From an archaeon (lineage in GTDB: Archaea; Nanobdellota; Nanobdellia; SCGC-AAA011-G17; GW2011-AR18): a stretch of DNA of 8,134 nucleotides. Location of the stretch: NCBI GenBank assembly GCA_023245385.1, contig JAHFKM010000034.1, positions 1 through 8,134 on the forward strand. The letters run 5' to 3'. The position numbers and the translations under genes are program-made. Position 1 is the first letter of the stretch; the number at the start of each line of letters is the position of its first letter. Positions 5,998 through 8,134 of this stretch are shown here, piece after piece. The notes under the pieces were generated by a model that made no database searches, had not been told where the DNA came from, and worked only from the letters and a program-made list of their open reading frames with translations.

Positions 5998-6468
5998 TTA
6001 AAAAAAATAATTTTTAAGCCCTACTCTCATTTTACCTTCAGACTCTTCAAGATAATTCTCCACAGTCGCTACCCTTTTCCCACTTCTCTTTTCAAGCTCC
6101 TTTCTCACCACACCCGCCACTTCCCCACCCACCTTCGCAGCATCCTGATTTTCCTCAAAACCCTTCGCATCCTTACCCCTCGCTATCATCGTCGTCGACG
6201 CCCCACCAAGCATTGAAAATATTAATTCCAAATCATTCATATGATCTCTCAAATTTTCTTGTTTCAAACCCTTAAACTTCTGATACTCACTCGGCGTCAT
6301 TCCAAACGTCGCTTTCGAAATCTCAGCAGTCAAAATCCCATACTCTTTTTCTGTCTTCACGCCTCGCTGCTTCCATTCATCAGTCAACTCATCTCTAATT
6401 GCGATGCCTCTGACTCTTTTCTCAATCCACTCATCAGAATACCCCTTGGAACGATACAATTCTTTCAT
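5998..6468 (-). CDS. C-terminal part of a split Bro-N/DinD-like protein
   Basis: Beginning at the first internal ATG after the interrupting TGA, this gives 156 residues. The sequence is the C-terminal region characteristic of Bro-N proteins annotated as DNA damage-inducible protein D or phage antirepressor: YSDEWIEKRVRGIAIRDEL, then ILTAEISKATFGMTPSEY, NLRDHMNDLELIF and KDAKGFEENQDAAKVGG. It is in the same frame as the N-terminal part and has no further stops or gaps, which points to a recent or tolerated interruption. As a separate protein its start is weak: AGAGG lies directly against the ATG with no proper spacing and no TATA box at 25 bp. Codons here end mostly in G (TTG, GCG, GGG, AAG), like the other minus-strand genes nearby. 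The stop is 12 bp from the convergent membrane protein gene. Confidence 0.6.
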   Translation of the reverse strand: MKELYRSKGYSDEWIEKRVRGIAIRDELTDEWKQRGVKTEKEYGILTAEISKATFGMTPSEYQKFKGLKQENLRDHMNDLELIFSMLGGASTTMIARGKDAKGFEENQDAAKVGGEVAGVVRKELEKRSGKRVATVENYLEESEGKMRVGLKNYFF

Positions 6469-6480
6469 CCTCTTCTGCGC

Positions 6481-6483
6481 TCA
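6481..6483 (-). other. In-frame TGA interrupting the Bro-N/DinD-like gene
   Basis: The frame reads E-I-E-N-A-E, TGA, A-Q-K-R-M-K-E-L-Y without any shift. From memory of intact relatives (E-N/D-P-E-L-A-x-x-R), the TGA stands where a leucine is expected, so one base change (TTA to TGA) would explain it. Counting the TGA as a codon gives 280 codons, the usual full length. Tryptophan elsewhere in the window is TGG and other genes end at TGA (for example 1082, 1378), so TGA is a normal stop here. Confidence 0.8.
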
Positions 6484-6840
6484 TTCCGCATTTTCTATCT
6501 CTTGAACCCTCTCGTACCCTACTTTCGCCAACCAGAGCTTGAACGGCTCAGCCTTAGAAGAAGGAATCGACTGAATAATCCTAAATGCTCCTTCAGTATT
6601 AACACAGTTTATCTTTTGCTTACCACCTGGTGTATCTATACTAAGGGTATGTACAATTTGTACCCATCCTTGTGAAAGTAGTTCATCTCTCTGTCTCATT
6701 TTATTGATGTACTGTTTAGGATCTGCTGAATCTGTAAGTGCAGTTACTACATCTTCAAGAACAAACCACCACTCTTTATTATGCCACGTTCTTCGAATAC
6801 TTTTATCTTCGAAAACGATAAGTTTTGAGTGAGCTTCCAT
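6481..6840 (-). CDS. N-terminal Bro-N domain part of a split DinD-like protein
   Basis: A 119-residue product containing the Bro-N domain: LIVFEDKSIRRTWHNKEWWF, then DVVTALTDSADPKQYINKM, GKQKINCVNTEGAFRIIQSIPS and AEPFKLWLAKVGYERVQEIE. Bro-N is a DNA-binding domain found in baculovirus BRO proteins, phage antirepressors and DinD. The frame ends at an in-frame TGA; the rest of the gene continues in the same frame to 5998. Because the DNA-binding half is intact, a truncated Bro-N protein could still be made. A TATA-like box about 29 bp upstream (6866-6873) looks usable. Most of this part (to about 6541) uses A/T-ending codons (GTA, ACA, CTT, GCA) and lacks the strong strand skew of its surroundings, unlike the C-terminal part, which suggests separate ancestry. 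Confidence 0.75.
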   Translation of the reverse strand: MEAHSKLIVFEDKSIRRTWHNKEWWFVLEDVVTALTDSADPKQYINKMRQRDELLSQGWVQIVHTLSIDTPGGKQKINCVNTEGAFRIIQSIPSSKAEPFKLWLAKVGYERVQEIENAE

Positions 6841-6865
6841 GATACTCTCTAGAAAGCGAATTTAC

Positions 6866-6873
6866 TTTATAAT
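6866..6873 (-). promoter_or_regulatory. TATA-like box of the Bro-N gene
   Basis: Read on the minus strand, ATTATAAAG is centred about 29 bp before the ATG at 6840, so transcription would start within a few bases of the start codon. No Shine-Dalgarno motif separates the two. Confidence 0.5.
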
Positions 6874-6885
6874 CCTTATGCACAC

Positions 6886-6983
6886 TTGGCGCGGGCGTCG
6901 CGAGCAAAACCTTTAATCACACAAAAGCTAATTCTTTCTTAAAATCTATTTATACCCTGTTTTAAAAAAAGAGCTCGCGCCAA
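6886..6983. repeat. GC-rich inverted 8-mers upstream of the Bro-N gene
   Basis: TTGGCGCG (6886-6893) is the exact inverse of CGCGCCAA (6976-6983), and CGCGAGC (6899-6905) is the exact inverse of GCTCGCG (6973-6979). The left cluster also holds a local CGCG-GGCGT-CGCG hairpin. The right arms lie inside repeat copy 2. These GC islands are unusual in otherwise A/T-rich intergenic DNA and may mark a second structured RNA element or a decayed inverted copy of the repeat. This interval (6841-7012) contains no protein gene. Confidence 0.35.
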
Positions 6984-6995
6984 AACATTTTTGTC
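6949..6995 (+). repeat. 47-bp dispersed repeat, copy 2
   Basis: Ungapped match to 20-66 in the same orientation. It lies between tRNase Z and the Bro-N gene. Unlike copy 1 it is not followed by a GC-rich RNA-like stretch but runs into the 3' end of the tRNase Z gene. On the minus strand it offers a GC-rich patch, a U7 tract, then the TATA-like GTATAAATAG (6946-6955), so it could end one transcript and start another. Confidence 0.6.
6964..6970 (-). terminator. Possible T-tract terminator after tRNase Z
   Basis: Seven T residues on the minus strand follow a GC-rich patch (GGCGCGAGCTC) and lie 43 bases past the tRNase Z stop. Archaeal termination is driven by T-rich tracts, so this is a reasonable end point. 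The same position in repeat copy 1 also has a T6 tract. No strong hairpin is required or obvious. Confidence 0.4.
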
Positions 6996-7012
6996 CTTCC
7001 CCAAAAGAAACC

Positions 7013-7903
7013 TTAAACATCCAACTCTAAAAAATCTTTCGCCATCATCACTTCTGAAAAAACCTTCTTCGCCTCAGCTTCCATCACAGAAAGATCCTCA
7101 TACCTCTGACTAAAATGCGTCAAAACCAACTGCTTCACTTTCGCCTTCTTCGCCACCAACGCAGCCTGACTAGACGTCATATGCTTATACTCCTTTGCTT
7201 TTTCTTTTTCTGAATCCTGAAACGTCGACTCACTCACCAACAGATCAGCACCCTTCGCAAAAGAAACAAGCTTACTATTATACGCAGTATCCTGAATAAA
7301 CACAAACTTCTTTCCCGGAACCAAGATCGTTCCCTTCGACACTGACACCCTTTTCCCATTCCACACAATATCCTTTCCTTTTTGCAAATCACCCAGCAAA
7401 GGATGCTGCACCAAACCTAACTTCTTGGTATACACCAAATTAATCTTTCTTCTCGGCTTTTCTTTAACAATAAATCCAAAACTCTCCACAGAATGAAACA
7501 ACTGAAAACACTCCACCGTAAACTTTTCCGTTTCAAACACAAACCCCGGCTTCAACTCAAGCAACTTCACTTTAATTCTCTCCACATACAAACTCGACTT
7601 CGTCAAATGCTCATAATACTTCGAAAGACCCCTCGGACCATAAACACACAAAGTTCCCTTATACTCATTTGCTGACAAATTCCTGATCAACCCAGCCAAA
7701 CCCAAAACATGATCAGCATGAAAATGACTAATCAAAATCCTCGTCAACTTCGTCGGTTTCAAACCTGCAATTCGCATCTGCCTCTGCGTCCCCTCACCAC
7801 AATCAATCAAAAAATTTTCATTCTCCAAACTAAGATACATCGAAGGCAAACCACGATCCCTCGTCGGCTGCATCCCCTGCGTTCCCAAAAAAACAAGTTT
7901 CAC
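7013..7903 (-). CDS. rnz: Ribonuclease Z (tRNase Z), short form
   Basis: Metallo-beta-lactamase-fold endonuclease that cuts precursor tRNAs just after the discriminator base to create the mature 3' end for CCA. The 296-residue length fits the short ELAC1/bacterial-archaeal form. Motifs: FLGTQG at 5-10, FLIDCGEGTQRQ at 31-42, the zinc motif HFHADH at 60-65, H137 in LFHSVESFGF, D205 in IQDTAYN, the HMTSSQAA motif with H241, and H263 in LTHFSQRY. All expected zinc ligands (H60, H62, D64, H65, H137, D205, H263) are present. The charged segment 148-185 is where the flexible substrate-binding arm lies. The start is GTG at 7903, because no ATG fits before the conserved FLGT strand, and a TATA box centred 25 bp upstream predicts a leaderless message. 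Assignment is secure. Confidence 0.95.
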   Translation of the reverse strand: MKLVFLGTQGMQPTRDRGLPSMYLSLENENFLIDCGEGTQRQMRIAGLKPTKLTRILISHFHADHVLGLAGLIRNLSANEYKGTLCVYGPRGLSKYYEHLTKSSLYVERIKVKLLELKPGFVFETEKFTVECFQLFHSVESFGFIVKEKPRRKINLVYTKKLGLVQHPLLGDLQKGKDIVWNGKRVSVSKGTILVPGKKFVFIQDTAYNSKLVSFAKGADLLVSESTFQDSEKEKAKEYKHMTSSQAALVAKKAKVKQLVLTHFSQRYEDLSVMEAEAKKVFSEVMMAKDFLELDV

Positions 7904-7924
7904 ACGAATAAGCTCAGAAAGATC

Positions 7925-7932
7925 TATAAAAA
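7925..7932 (-). promoter_or_regulatory. TATA box of the tRNase Z gene
   Basis: The element TATAAAAA on the plus strand (TTTTTATA on the minus) is the same octamer as the shared box at 2354-2361, each followed by GGTT on the plus strand. Its centre is about 25 bp from the GTG at 7903 and supports that unusual start as leaderless. No start codon lies 25-30 bp to the right, so it appears to serve one gene only. Confidence 0.6.
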
Positions 7933-7996
7933 GGTTTTTACTCGCCCTTCACTTTTAAAATTCAAGAACAATTCTCCTTTAAAAAAAACTTTAAAC

Positions 7997-8134
7997 TCAC
8001 TCTCTGTTTTTCAAATACGTTCTCATTGCTTTTAGCATCGGTGGTTCTTCAGAACCTTCTATTTGACTTATTCTTTTTCTGTTTGTCTCAGGAACATACG
8101 GACTCTTACTTGAATGGCTCAAGTATGCGCCTAG
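7997..8134 (-). CDS. C-terminal end of an unidentified protein (partial)
   Basis: An open minus-strand frame enters from the right window edge and ends at a TGA at 7997-7999, giving the last 45 residues. It begins LGAYLSHSSKSPYVPETNRK and ends MLKAMRTYLKNRE. The mix is hydrophilic and basic, ends in a likely amphipathic helix, and shows no low-complexity or frame-shadow look, so a real gene is probable. I do not recognise the family from this fragment. It lies 93 bp upstream of tRNase Z on the same strand, but tRNase Z has its own TATA box, so the two are probably separate transcripts. Confidence 0.55.
   Translation of the reverse strand, partial: LGAYLSHSSKSPYVPETNRKRISQIEGSEEPPMLKAMRTYLKNRE

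Noticed and set aside
6481..6483. TGA as selenocysteine or a reassigned sense codon
   Set aside because: The aligned residue in relatives is leucine, not cysteine; TGA ends other genes in the window, and tryptophan is encoded by TGG.
1..8134. CRISPR array, insertion sequence or integrase-bordered element
   Set aside because: No regularly spaced short repeats, transposase or integrase was seen; the only dispersed repeat has two copies 6.9 kb apart.

Overview
The window most likely comes from a small-genome, AT-rich archaeon of the DPANN type (Woesearchaeota/Pacearchaeota-like). The main evidence is promoter architecture. At least six genes have a TATA-like A/T box centred about 25-30 bp before the start codon, with no Shine-Dalgarno sequence in between, which is the archaeal leaderless arrangement. 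The lineage is inferred: no rRNA, ribosomal protein or other marker gene is present. Several genes are of classically bacterial families (Rel, Lgt), so a bacterial host cannot be fully excluded.

Layout. Positions 1-269 hold no protein gene. They carry a GC-rich, structured stretch (about 41-183) that may be a small RNA gene, preceded by one copy of a 47-bp repeat. Then follow a YgjP-type metallopeptidase (+, 270-1001); a convergent two-gene unit (-) of a ThiF/MoeB-type E1 enzyme and a small coupled protein (1082-2331); a RelA/SpoT homologue (+, 2384-4321); a convergent lipoprotein diacylglyceryl transferase, Lgt (-, 4336-5067); a six-helix membrane protein (+, 5122-5985); and a convergent Bro-N/DinD-like gene split by one in-frame TGA (-, 5998-6840). 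A second copy of the 47-bp repeat follows (6949-6995), then tRNase Z (-, 7013-7903) and the last 45 codons of an unidentified gene (-, 7997-8134). The genes alternate between convergent pairs with tiny 3' gaps (12-14 bp in two cases) and divergent pairs that appear to share one TATA box.

Functional themes. The genes do not form one obvious pathway. Rel would make the alarmone (p)ppGpp, but its hydrolase half has lost key metal and catalytic residues. Lgt would lipidate lipoproteins. tRNase Z matures tRNA 3' ends. The E1 enzyme and its small partner share a C-terminal motif that resembles half of a TBP fold. The points most worth following are the two symmetric divergent promoters, the dead-hydrolase Rel in an apparently archaeal setting, the RNA-like 5' region with its repeated element, and the mosaic, stop-interrupted Bro gene. 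All counts and alignments were done by eye.
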